DNA of 9,189 bases, taken from an uncultured Erysipelotrichaceae bacterium. GTDB lineage: Bacteria > Bacillota_I > Bacilli_A > Erysipelotrichales > Erysipelotrichaceae. The position numbers and the translations under genes are program-made. Below, in pieces: positions 1 through 4,807 of this stretch; positions within the stretch are counted from its first letter, which is position 1; every line of letters starts with the position of its first letter. The DNA lies in NCBI GenBank assembly GCA_902795875.1, contig CADBND010000078.1, positions 1 through 9,189 on the forward strand, given 5' to 3'. Under the pieces are notes generated by a model. It was not told the origin of the DNA and did not search any database. It worked only from the letters and a program-made list of their open reading frames with translations.

Positions 1-63
1 ATTCGTGACTTTCTGGAGAGCTGGCGCGAACTTATTCTCGAGCCAATCCATAAATTTTTTCAT
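1..63 (-). CDS. PTS system lactose/cellobiose-family EIIC component, N-terminal fragment
   Basis: Only the first 21 codons are in the window; the gene runs off the left edge. The reading starts MKKFMDWLENKFAP, which is the typical amphipathic N-terminus of Lac-family EIIC permeases just before the first membrane helix. EIIC forms the membrane channel that takes up the sugar and hands it to EIIB for phosphorylation. A purine-rich Shine-Dalgarno stretch (GGAAAGGGG, about 74-83 on the minus strand) lies roughly 10 bases upstream of the ATG. The gene follows the second EIIB gene by 52 bases on the same strand, so it is very likely cotranscribed with both EIIB genes. The family call rests on a short N-terminus plus context. 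The sugar (cellobiose, chitobiose, lactose or other) cannot be read from this fragment. Confidence 0.75.
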   Translation of the reverse strand, partial: MKKFMDWLENKFAPALQKVTN

Positions 64-115
64 GTAAGAATTTTCCCCTTTCCTTTTTACACGAAGTCTT
101 TATATCAGAAGAATC

Positions 116-430
116 CTATTCTCCGAATAAAGCGAGTACCTGATCGAGAGCCTTATCACCATTCAGATGAGCGTAAGCGTCTTTCTCGATAACAGCGACC
201 TTGACATCATAACCTTCGCATCTTTCTTCCATCTCTTCCTTAAGATGTGCGAGGTGAGGTCCGATCATGAGGCAGTCGATCTCTTCGACATAGTCCTCAA
301 CTGTCGATTCGCTTCTGGCATTGACTGTGATCTCGATGCCTCTGGCAGAAGCTGCTTTTCTCATGTTTGCAGCCATGAAGCCGGAAGAAGCTCCGGAACC
401 GCAGACCAGTAATACGTTGTGTTTTGCCAT
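116..430 (-). CDS. PTS lactose/cellobiose-specific EIIB component (second copy)
   Basis: This is a 104-aa cytosolic phosphocarrier that receives phosphate from EIIA on a cysteine and passes it to the sugar held by EIIC. The phosphorylation loop is at the N-terminus: NVLLVCGSGASSGFMA with active-site Cys10. The conserved GPHL follows strand 3 (IDCLMIGPHL, around residues 51-60), as in Lac-family EIIB proteins, and the length is normal for the family. The start is fixed by a strong Shine-Dalgarno site (AAAGGAG on the minus strand, AGGAG at 438-442) seven bases before ATG. It sits 21 bases after the stop of the first EIIB gene and 52 bases before EIIC. It is a diverged paralogue of the upstream EIIB, alike mainly over the first 60 residues. 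No EIIA gene is visible in the window. Substrate unknown. Confidence 0.93.
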   Translation of the reverse strand: MAKHNVLLVCGSGASSGFMAANMRKAASARGIEITVNARSESTVEDYVEEIDCLMIGPHLAHLKEEMEERCEGYDVKVAVIEKDAYAHLNGDKALDQVLALFGE

Positions 431-437
431 TTTTTAT

Positions 438-442
438 CTCCT
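438..442 (-). promoter_or_regulatory. Shine-Dalgarno site of the second EIIB gene
   Basis: AGGAG on the minus strand, within AAAAAAGGAG, seven bases from the ATG at 430. It shows that operon-internal genes here use classical ribosome binding, in contrast to the first gene of the same operon. Confidence 0.85.
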
Positions 443-451
443 TTTTTAGAT

Positions 452-781
452 CTATGAATGAGTCGCAAACGACTTCATTTCCTTCATCAGGTGTTCGATC
501 GCCCTGTCGCCATCGAGCTTTCCGTAATATTCCTTGTCCATCAGAACGATGGCACATTCTTCGCCATATCTATTCTTAAGAGCCTCATAATCGCCCGACA
601 GATGCGGACCGACCATGATCGCATCCACTTCGCCGATATAGTTCGATATCTCCCCTTCGCTTCTGGCCGTAAGGTTTATCTCCATTCCCTTTTTCGTGGC
701 TGCATAACGCATCTTTGCGGCCATGAAGCTGGATGAAGCACCCGAACCGCAGACAAGCAGAACGTTCAGCTTCTTATTCAT
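452..781 (-). CDS. PTS lactose/cellobiose-specific EIIB component (first copy)
   Basis: This is a 109-aa EIIB phosphocarrier, first gene of the PTS operon. It starts MNKKLNVLLVCGSGASSSFMA, giving active-site Cys11 in the CGSGASS loop, and has GPHL after DAIMV around residues 58-61. The open frame extends upstream to 913, but I chose the ATG at 781. EIIB proteins of this family start a few residues before the first beta strand, and the extra 44 residues resemble nothing in the family. A perfect TATAAT (793-788) lies inside that extension, six bases before this ATG, so transcription should start at the ATG itself. There is no Shine-Dalgarno site at a useful distance: a GGAGG at 811-815 is about 30 bases away. 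It is divergent from the PRD regulator, which probably controls it. Two EIIB genes in a row is unusual; they may serve different EIIC partners, or one may be regulatory. Confidence 0.92.
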   Translation of the reverse strand: MNKKLNVLLVCGSGASSSFMAAKMRYAATKKGMEINLTARSEGEISNYIGEVDAIMVGPHLSGDYEALKNRYGEECAIVLMDKEYYGKLDGDRAIEHLMKEMKSFATHS

Positions 782-793
782 GCTTACATTATA
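781..793 (-). promoter_or_regulatory. Promoter -10 of the PTS operon, leaderless arrangement
   Basis: The minus strand reads TATAATGTAAGCATG. The perfect -10 (793-788) places +1 seven bases downstream at 781, the A of the EIIB start codon. The -35 position at a 17-bp spacer (816-811, TGGAGG) is a poor match, which fits an activator-dependent promoter. The small ATG inside TATAATG is followed at once by TAA, so it is not a usable start. The +1 is predicted, not measured. Confidence 0.65.
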
Positions 794-824
794 GGTAAGG
801 CCTTTTCTTTCCTCCACCAAAGAT

Positions 825-843
825 TTGCCCCGTTTCGGTGCAA
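825..843. promoter_or_regulatory. Candidate operator: 19-bp palindrome upstream of the PTS promoter
   Basis: TTGCcCCGtttCGGtGCAA is symmetric around 834 except for one mismatched pair (829/839). Its centre lies about 53 bp upstream of the predicted PTS start, just beyond the poor -35. That is where PRD-type activators such as MtlR or LicR commonly bind. The TTG...CAA ends and spacing recall MtlR-type operators, but the inner bases differ. There is no T-run on the minus strand to make it a terminator. Role inferred from symmetry and position. Confidence 0.45.
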
Positions 844-892
844 GTTTCTGTCCGGCTTTCGGATAGATCAGAGTCTCTTGTCCTGATGGAGA

Positions 893-898
893 TATAAT
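893..898 (+). promoter_or_regulatory. TATAAT -10 of the truncated CDF gene
   Basis: A perfect TATAAT ends eight bases before the ATG at 907, predicting a start at about 905. No convincing -35 is seen. GGAG at 888-891 precedes an unusable ATG (899) that reaches a stop after three codons. If still active, this promoter would produce a longer transcript reading into the PRD regulator. Confidence 0.45.
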
Positions 899-906
899 AT
901 GGATAG

Positions 907-1050
907 ATGACAAAAGAAGATCGCAACACGATCATGGTCCGCTGCAATCTTGCCGGTATCGCGGTCAACCTTTTTCTTGCAGTCTTTAAACTCATCGTCG
1001 GACATCTGTGTCATTCCCACGTCGTCATGCCCTTTTATCTTTTGCACTGA
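907..1050 (+). pseudogene. Truncated 5' end of a CDF-family cation efflux transporter gene
   Basis: A 47-codon frame begins MTKEDRNTIM and continues NLAGIAVNLFLAVFKLIVG, then a segment ending SHVVM at residue 41. This resembles the N-terminus and first membrane helix of cation diffusion facilitator proteins: a charged start, ...GI..N..LA.FKL..G, then a SxS/SH-V motif. In a full protein the SH-V segment is followed by LDxxNSLSD and about 250 more residues. Here the resemblance ends near 1030, the frame reads PFYLLH and stops at 1048-1050, directly before the -10 of the PRD regulator. I see no continuation in another frame. It is most likely a remnant left when the PRD regulator region was joined to a CDF locus. 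It could now behave as an upstream leader ORF for the regulator. The family call is from remembered pattern, not from alignment. Confidence 0.55.
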
Positions 1051-1063
1051 TATAATGAATCTA
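1048..1063 (+). promoter_or_regulatory. Extended -10 promoter of the PRD regulator, leaderless arrangement
   Basis: TGATATAATGAATCTATG: TGn plus a perfect TATAAT (1051-1056) forms an extended -10. The predicted +1 is 1063, the A of the regulator start codon. The -35 position is weak, as expected when an extended -10 is present. No Shine-Dalgarno sequence fits between the -10 and the ATG. The TGA of the CDF remnant forms the TGn part of this element. Confidence 0.7.
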
Positions 1064-2967
1064 TGAAGAACCAGCAGATCCAGATCCTGCGTATCCTGAA
1101 AGAAGCAGACAGTCCCATCACTTCTTCCTCTCTTTCGAATGCGCTGAATGTCTCTCCCCGTTCCGTCAAGACTTATGTCAACGAGATCAACGAGGTTTTG
1201 CCGGAAACGATCTCTTCTTCCCGGAAAGGATACGTGATCGATAAGGGAAAGGCTGACGAGCTGCTGGAAGAATCAAAGTCGCTGATCCCCCAGACCAAGG
1301 AAGAACGTGTCAACTTTATCATCAATGAACTGATCAAGCGCGGTCCGATCAACGCCCATGATCTCTGCGATACGCTTTTTGTTTCCTATTCCACTTTAAA
1401 AAGCGATCTGGTCTCGGTGCGCAAGATCCTCACCGACGCCGACCTGATCCTGGTGAATCAGAACGACTTCTTACTTATTAACGGACTCGAAAAAAACAAA
1501 AGAAAGCTTCTCTCTTCCTTGCTTTATTCCGAGTCTCACAACAACTTCGTCAATCACGAAAAGATGTCGGAAAGTTTTGAAGGGATCGATGTCGCTTTCA
1601 TCAAAGAGACGATCCTTTCCAAATTCGAGGAATATCATTATTTCATCAACGATTATTCCCTTGAGAATCTGATCTTACACGCTACGATCACGATCGACCG
1701 CATACGCAACGGCTTCTCTGCAACTGACAGCCCCGGTGCCGCATCGATCCTGCGCTCCCACGAATACGATCTGGCAAACTCCATCGTCTCTGAACTGGAA
1801 GAACACTTTCACATTCACTTCAACGAGATCGAGATCGCTGAATTTGCGATGCTGATACTGTCCCGGGCATCCAACCTCGATTACGAAACCGTCACAGCCG
1901 ACAACGTCCGTCAGTATGTCGGCGAAGAGATCTACGCCCTTGCGGATGAACTGATAAGAGACTTCTCGGTCTTTTTCTATATCGATCTTTCCCAGCCGGA
2001 ATTCTTCGTGCGCTTTGCCTTGCATATAAAGAACCTGCTCATACGTTCCAACAGCGGCTATTTCTCCAAGAACCCGCTGACCGAATCCATAAAACAGAAC
2101 TGTCCTCTGATCTACGACTCTGCTGTCAATTCCGCCCGTGTGATCAAGGAAAGGACCGGCATCAATCTCAACGATGACGAGATCGCCTACATCGCCTTTC
2201 ATTTAGGCGGAGCTTTGGAGCTACAGAACACCCTTTCCAACAAGCTGACCGCCTACATCTTCTGTCCCGGTTACTACAACATGAATACCCGGTTGTCCGA
2301 CTTCATCTCTTCCCGCTTCTCGGAGACGCTCATCATCGGCGGCATCCTCACACAGGAAGAAGAACTAAGCAGGGTCAATTGCGATCTCATCATTTCGACG
2401 ATGCGCTTTTCAACGAACGTTTCCGTTCCGGTCGTCATGATCTCGCCTTTTGTGAAAGAAGCGGATCTCAAAAACATCTTCGATGCCGTTGACACCATCC
2501 GCCAGCAGAAGAAGAAGAATACCTTCCATGAACATCTTTCCTATCTGATCAAAGAGGATCTCTTTGAAGTCACGGATGAACATCTCACAAAAGAGGAAGT
2601 CATACACAAGATGGCTTGCCGTCTGATGGATCTCGATTATGTCGGTGACCAGTTTGAAGGGGATGTCATCGAGCGCGATCTGATCTCTTCTACCGCCTTC
2701 GACACCTTTGCGATCCCGCATGCGATGAAGATGCGGGAAAAACATACCGGCATCAACATCCTCATATGCAAGGATCCGGTAGACTGGGATGATAAAAAAG
2801 TGGAACTGATCATGATGCTTTGTTTCAACCGGAACGACCGCTATCTTTTCAATGAACTCTTCGAGCCGATCTCAATGATACTGGTCGATCCCGACAATAT
2901 GGCGAAGGTCCTGAAAACAAAAAACGCCGATGAATTCATCGACGCTTTGACGGAACTGATGCCTTAA
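1063..2967 (+). CDS. PRD-domain transcriptional regulator with PTS EIIB and EIIA domains (LicR/MtlR-like)
   Basis: This is a 634-aa PTS-controlled transcriptional activator. Domain order by eye: HTH (about 1-60, LSNALNVSPRSVKTYVNEIN), second HTH (about 80-140), PRD1 (about 180-290), PRD2 (about 295-395), EIIB-like domain (about 395-480, YIFCPGYYNMNTRL with Cys401) and an EIIA fructose/mannitol-type domain (about 498-630, TFAIPHAM with active His553). Phosphorylation of PRD histidines by HPr or EIIB normally switches such proteins between active and inactive. PRD2 keeps both histidines (His321 in FALHIKN, His380 in IAFHLGG). PRD1 keeps His206, but its second site is Leu264 (EIAEFAMLIL). It is divergent from the EIIB-EIIB-EIIC operon, its probable target. 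The start is set by the extended -10 six bases upstream. The stop overlaps the stop of the convergent HAD gene. The inducing sugar is not evident. Confidence 0.93.
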   Translation: MKNQQIQILRILKEADSPITSSSLSNALNVSPRSVKTYVNEINEVLPETISSSRKGYVIDKGKADELLEESKSLIPQTKEERVNFIINELIKRGPINAHDLCDTLFVSYSTLKSDLVSVRKILTDADLILVNQNDFLLINGLEKNKRKLLSSLLYSESHNNFVNHEKMSESFEGIDVAFIKETILSKFEEYHYFINDYSLENLILHATITIDRIRNGFSATDSPGAASILRSHEYDLANSIVSELEEHFHIHFNEIEIAEFAMLILSRASNLDYETVTADNVRQYVGEEIYALADELIRDFSVFFYIDLSQPEFFVRFALHIKNLLIRSNSGYFSKNPLTESIKQNCPLIYDSAVNSARVIKERTGINLNDDEIAYIAFHLGGALELQNTLSNKLTAYIFCPGYYNMNTRLSDFISSRFSETLIIGGILTQEEELSRVNCDLIISTMRFSTNVSVPVVMISPFVKEADLKNIFDAVDTIRQQKKKNTFHEHLSYLIKEDLFEVTDEHLTKEEVIHKMACRLMDLDYVGDQFEGDVIERDLISSTAFDTFAIPHAMKMREKHTGINILICKDPVDWDDKKVELIMMLCFNRNDRYLFNELFEPISMILVDPDNMAKVLKTKNADEFIDALTELMP

Positions 2968-3785
2968 AAATATTTCTTTAAAACGAATTCTCCAAGTCCG
3001 TCTTCTGCGACACCCTTCTCGGTGACAAAGTCGGCGGCTTTTTTTGTTTCTTCGGAACCGTTGGCCAGGCAGATGCCCGTTCCGGCTTTTTCCAGCATTG
3101 AGATGTCGTTATCCATATCGCCGCAGGCAACCACCTTCTCAAGCGGTATGTGCAGCTGATCGCATATGTTTACCAAGGCAACACCCTTGTCGATACCGGG
3201 TCTCATGAATTCCAGCGTTCCCTTGAAAGACTTTATCCACACCGATTCTTTTGAAGGATGTGCTTTGATCAGTTCCATGATTTGATCCTCGTATCTGTCC
3301 TCATCGTAATGGAACTCCAGTTTCACGACATCGTATTTATAAAACCGTTCCTTGTCGACAAACTCCACATTCGACTTGTTTCGGTTCATCGATTCTTCGA
3401 TCATCCAGTCTCTTCTGCGGGCAATGACCTTGTTGTAGCCGTCTTCGAAGACGCAGACATTGACATCCAGCGGCCACATATAGTCCAGTATCCTTTTTAC
3501 TTCCTCTTTCGGAAGAAGCTTGATCCTTTTCTTTTTTCTGTCGTAGCGGTTCCAGGTCTCGACGCCGTTTACACCGATCAGCACATCCGGTTCAAAATCA
3601 AAGCCCCAGTCTTTCAGTTTTCCGATCGTTCTTTGATCGACCGGTCTTCCCGATGCCAGTCCGAAAGGGATACCGGCATCATGAATGCGTTTGATCATCT
3701 CGTGTGTCTTCTTACCGGGCTTCCCGCCTTTTTCCACCAGGGTCCCGTCTATATCACAGATAAAGAGTCGGATATCTTCTTTCAT
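2964..3785 (-). CDS. Cof-type HAD-IIB family phosphatase
   Basis: This is a 273-aa cytosolic haloacid dehalogenase-superfamily phosphatase, likely acting on sugar phosphates or similar small phosphate esters. Motif I is FICDIDGTL (nucleophile Asp11, acid/base Asp13). Motif II is LASGR (Ser45). Lys200 (PGIDKGVAL) is motif III. Motif IV is GDMDNDISML (Asp223, Asp227), the usual C2B-cap Cof signature. Full length with no visible damage. The ATG at 3785 has an AGGTG nearby, but the promoter TATAAT ends only eight bases upstream, so that AGGTG would be mostly untranscribed. The gene converges on the PRD regulator with a 4-base overlap of stop codons (TTAA), leaving no intergenic terminator. It has its own promoter just after the zinc-ribbon gene, though readthrough from that operon is possible. 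Substrate unknown. Confidence 0.9.
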   Translation of the reverse strand: MKEDIRLFICDIDGTLVEKGGKPGKKTHEMIKRIHDAGIPFGLASGRPVDQRTIGKLKDWGFDFEPDVLIGVNGVETWNRYDRKKKRIKLLPKEEVKRILDYMWPLDVNVCVFEDGYNKVIARRRDWMIEESMNRNKSNVEFVDKERFYKYDVVKLEFHYDEDRYEDQIMELIKAHPSKESVWIKSFKGTLEFMRPGIDKGVALVNICDQLHIPLEKVVACGDMDNDISMLEKAGTGICLANGSEETKKAADFVTEKGVAEDGLGEFVLKKYF

Positions 3786-3786
3786 A

Positions 3787-3822
3787 GCACCTCATTATAA
3801 GCGCCATTTCTTTTCTTTACAA
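3787..3822 (-). promoter_or_regulatory. Promoter of the Cof-type HAD gene, near-leaderless
   Basis: On the minus strand, TTGTAA (3822-3817), a 17-bp spacer and a perfect TATAAT (3799-3794). The predicted +1 is about 3787, leaving only one or two bases before the ATG at 3785. This is the best complete -35/-10 pair in the window. The sequence TATAATGAGGTGCTATG shares the TATAATG form seen at the exact leaderless starts. Confidence 0.6.
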
Positions 3823-3829
3823 CTTTTTA

Positions 3830-4069
3830 TTAGAAAGAATGTTTTCGGTTCTGTTTCCCTTCGTTGAGATCGATCACGATCTTGGCACAATCGTCGCAAT
3901 AATGTGCCTTCACAAACGGAGCCTTCGTCAGGGAGAAACGGGAAAGGCTTCTGCTTGTGAGATCACCGGCCGGAAAAAGACGCGGCCTTTTTCCGAAATT
4001 CAGATACAGCTGCTGTGCACTTTGAATATAGGATTCCTTCATCTGTTTTCCGCAATACGGACAGTTCAT
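3830..4069 (-). CDS. Small zinc-ribbon protein (DUF6487-like)
   Basis: This is a 79-aa protein with two CxxC knuckles: Cys3/Cys6 (MNCPYCGKQM at the start) and Cys58/Cys61 (HYCDDCAKIVID). It thus has a four-cysteine zinc ribbon with a roughly 50-residue insert. The shape CPYCGKxMxxxYIQS at one end and CxxCxKIVID at the other recalls small uncharacterised zinc-ribbon proteins of Firmicutes (the DUF6487 type, from memory). The frame is open up to 4168, but the ATG at 4069 is preferred. It places the first CxxC at the N-terminus, forms an ATGA overlap with the stop of the upstream HAD gene, and has an AGGAAG Shine-Dalgarno site (4082-4077) seven bases before it. Translational coupling with the PGP-like gene is likely. 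No membrane segment. Function unknown; a metal-binding or nucleic-acid role is only possible. Confidence 0.75.
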   Translation of the reverse strand: MNCPYCGKQMKESYIQSAQQLYLNFGKRPRLFPAGDLTSRSLSRFSLTKAPFVKAHYCDDCAKIVIDLNEGKQNRKHSF

Positions 4070-4725
4070 CGGTTTTCTTCCTCTACATATTCCAGTATCT
4101 CTTCCGGTCTTTCGGCGATGAAGCCGGCGCCGGCCTCTTTCAGCGTCTTCTCGTTCCGGAATCCCCAAAGACAGCCGATCGATCTCATTCCTGTATTCTT
4201 TGCGGTGAAGATATCGATATCGCTGTCTCCGACATATACCACTTCTTCTTTCTTTAGTCCCATCTTATCCAGGATCATCGATGGACCCTGGGGATCGGGT
4301 TTGTGTACGATCCCTTTCCGTTCGCCCATTACTTCCACGAATTTGATGTCCGGGAAGTTCTTTGCGATCAATCCGTTGACTTCCCTATCTCCCTTGTTGG
4401 AATTGATCGCCAGCTTTATACCTTTTTCCTGCAACTTTTTCAACAGTTCGTGTATCCCTTCATAAGGAACAGAAGTATTGAGATAATTCTCGCTGTAGAT
4501 CTTTCCATAGACCTTTCCCACTTCTTCTCTTGTTTCCTTGTCAGTATCTTTCGGGGTGCAGCGTTCCACAAGTACCTTGAGTCCGCTTCCCACACCCATC
4601 CGGATCTCATCGATCGTCTTGGCTGGCATATCGAATAACTTAAGAGCTTTGTTGAAACTCTCATAGAGATCATTCAGTGTATACAATGTCGTTCCATCCA
4701 GATCGAAAATCATTCCTTTGACCAT
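4066..4725 (-). CDS. HAD-IA family hydrolase, phosphoglycolate phosphatase-like
   Basis: This 219-aa HAD subfamily IA phosphatase has motif I FDLDGTTL (Asp8, Asp10), motif II INSNKGD (Ser109), motif III HKPDP (Lys142) and motif IV YVGDSDIDI (Asp167, Asp171). The cap resembles phosphoglycolate phosphatase (Gph) and pyrophosphatase PpaX relatives, which remove phosphate from 2-phosphoglycolate or other small substrates. Annotators often label such proteins gph without proof. I chose the ATG at 4725 over 4755. An AAGGAAG Shine-Dalgarno site (4740-4734) stands eight bases before it, the -10 element overlaps the upstream ATG, and MVKGMIFDLDGT is the usual N-terminus. It is divergent from the alpha-galactosidase and coupled by ATGA to the zinc-ribbon gene. 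Motif I reads DGTTLYTL where DGTLxxT is more common, a mild deviation. Confidence 0.85.
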   Translation of the reverse strand: MVKGMIFDLDGTTLYTLNDLYESFNKALKLFDMPAKTIDEIRMGVGSGLKVLVERCTPKDTDKETREEVGKVYGKIYSENYLNTSVPYEGIHELLKKLQEKGIKLAINSNKGDREVNGLIAKNFPDIKFVEVMGERKGIVHKPDPQGPSMILDKMGLKKEEVVYVGDSDIDIFTAKNTGMRSIGCLWGFRNEKTLKEAGAGFIAERPEEILEYVEEENR

Positions 4726-4733
4726 ATGCTTTA

Positions 4734-4740
4734 CTTCCTT
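4734..4740 (-). promoter_or_regulatory. Shine-Dalgarno site of the PGP-like gene
   Basis: AAGGAAG on the minus strand, eight bases from the ATG at 4725. It decides against the in-frame ATGs at 4755 and 4749. Confidence 0.75.
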
Positions 4741-4753
4741 TTCTTTCATATCC

Positions 4754-4782
4754 ATTTTACCGCATCTGGAATTTGATAAAAT
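4754..4782. promoter_or_regulatory. Symmetric bidirectional promoter (PGP-like gene / alpha-galactosidase)
   Basis: ATTTTA (4754-4759), exactly 17 bp, then TAAAAT (4777-4782). Read rightward, TAAAAT is a -10 preceded by TGA (extended -10), with predicted +1 near 4789 for the alpha-galactosidase. Read leftward, the first hexamer is also TAAAAT, with predicted +1 near 4747 for the PGP-like gene. Each -10 therefore sits in the -35 slot of the other promoter. Both transcripts would carry short leaders of about 20 bases with Shine-Dalgarno sites. Hexamer positions are seen; promoter activity is inferred. Confidence 0.55.
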
Positions 4783-4790
4783 TAAGAAAG

Positions 4791-4800
4791 AAGGCAGGAT
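4791..4800 (+). promoter_or_regulatory. Shine-Dalgarno site of the alpha-galactosidase gene
   Basis: AAGGCAGGAT, with AGG at 4796-4798, nine bases before the ATG at 4808. It supports this start rather than the upstream in-frame ATG at 4718, which lies beyond the predicted promoter. Confidence 0.65.
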
Positions 4801-4807
4801 AGTATCT

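Noticed and set aside
825..843. Catabolite-response (cre) site reading of the palindrome
   Set aside because: The central CG and the TG...CA spacing do not match the cre consensus on either strand, so a dedicated regulator site is more likely.
861..910. Direct repeat GGATAGAT at 861 and 901
   Set aside because: Eight bases, 40 apart, only two copies; not enough to claim a site.
452..913. 153-aa version of the first EIIB with a 44-residue N-terminal extension
   Set aside because: The extension contains the promoter -10 and the operator-like palindrome, resembles nothing in the EIIB family, and the family start fits the ATG at 781.
868..1014. 48-codon minus-strand frame (starts MTQMSDDEFKDC) opposite the CDF remnant
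   Set aside because: It is the mirror of the plus-strand frame, has no Shine-Dalgarno site or promoter, and its hydrophilic make-up is what the antisense of a membrane helix gives. The plus-strand reading has a family resemblance.
1675..2202. 175-aa minus-strand frame inside the PRD regulator
   Set aside because: Shadow of the regulator's PRD coding sequence; no start signals or motifs.
3010..3055. Possible terminator for the PRD regulator inside the 3' end of the Cof gene (short CACC/GGTG stem and a later T-run)
   Set aside because: The stem is only four to five pairs and is separated from the T-run by about 16 bases; it is explained by coding sequence.
4070..4168. 33-residue extension of the zinc-ribbon protein
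   Set aside because: It is arginine-rich out-of-frame reading of the HAD gene. The ATGA overlap and the Shine-Dalgarno site support the start at 4069.
3839..4465. 208-aa plus-strand frame
   Set aside because: Antisense to the zinc-ribbon and PGP-like genes, whose motifs are clear; rich in Ser/Phe/Pro as shadow frames often are.
4718..4807. N-terminal extension of the alpha-galactosidase to 776 aa
   Set aside because: The stretch holds the bidirectional promoter and the Shine-Dalgarno site; GH36 enzymes begin near the ATG at 4808.
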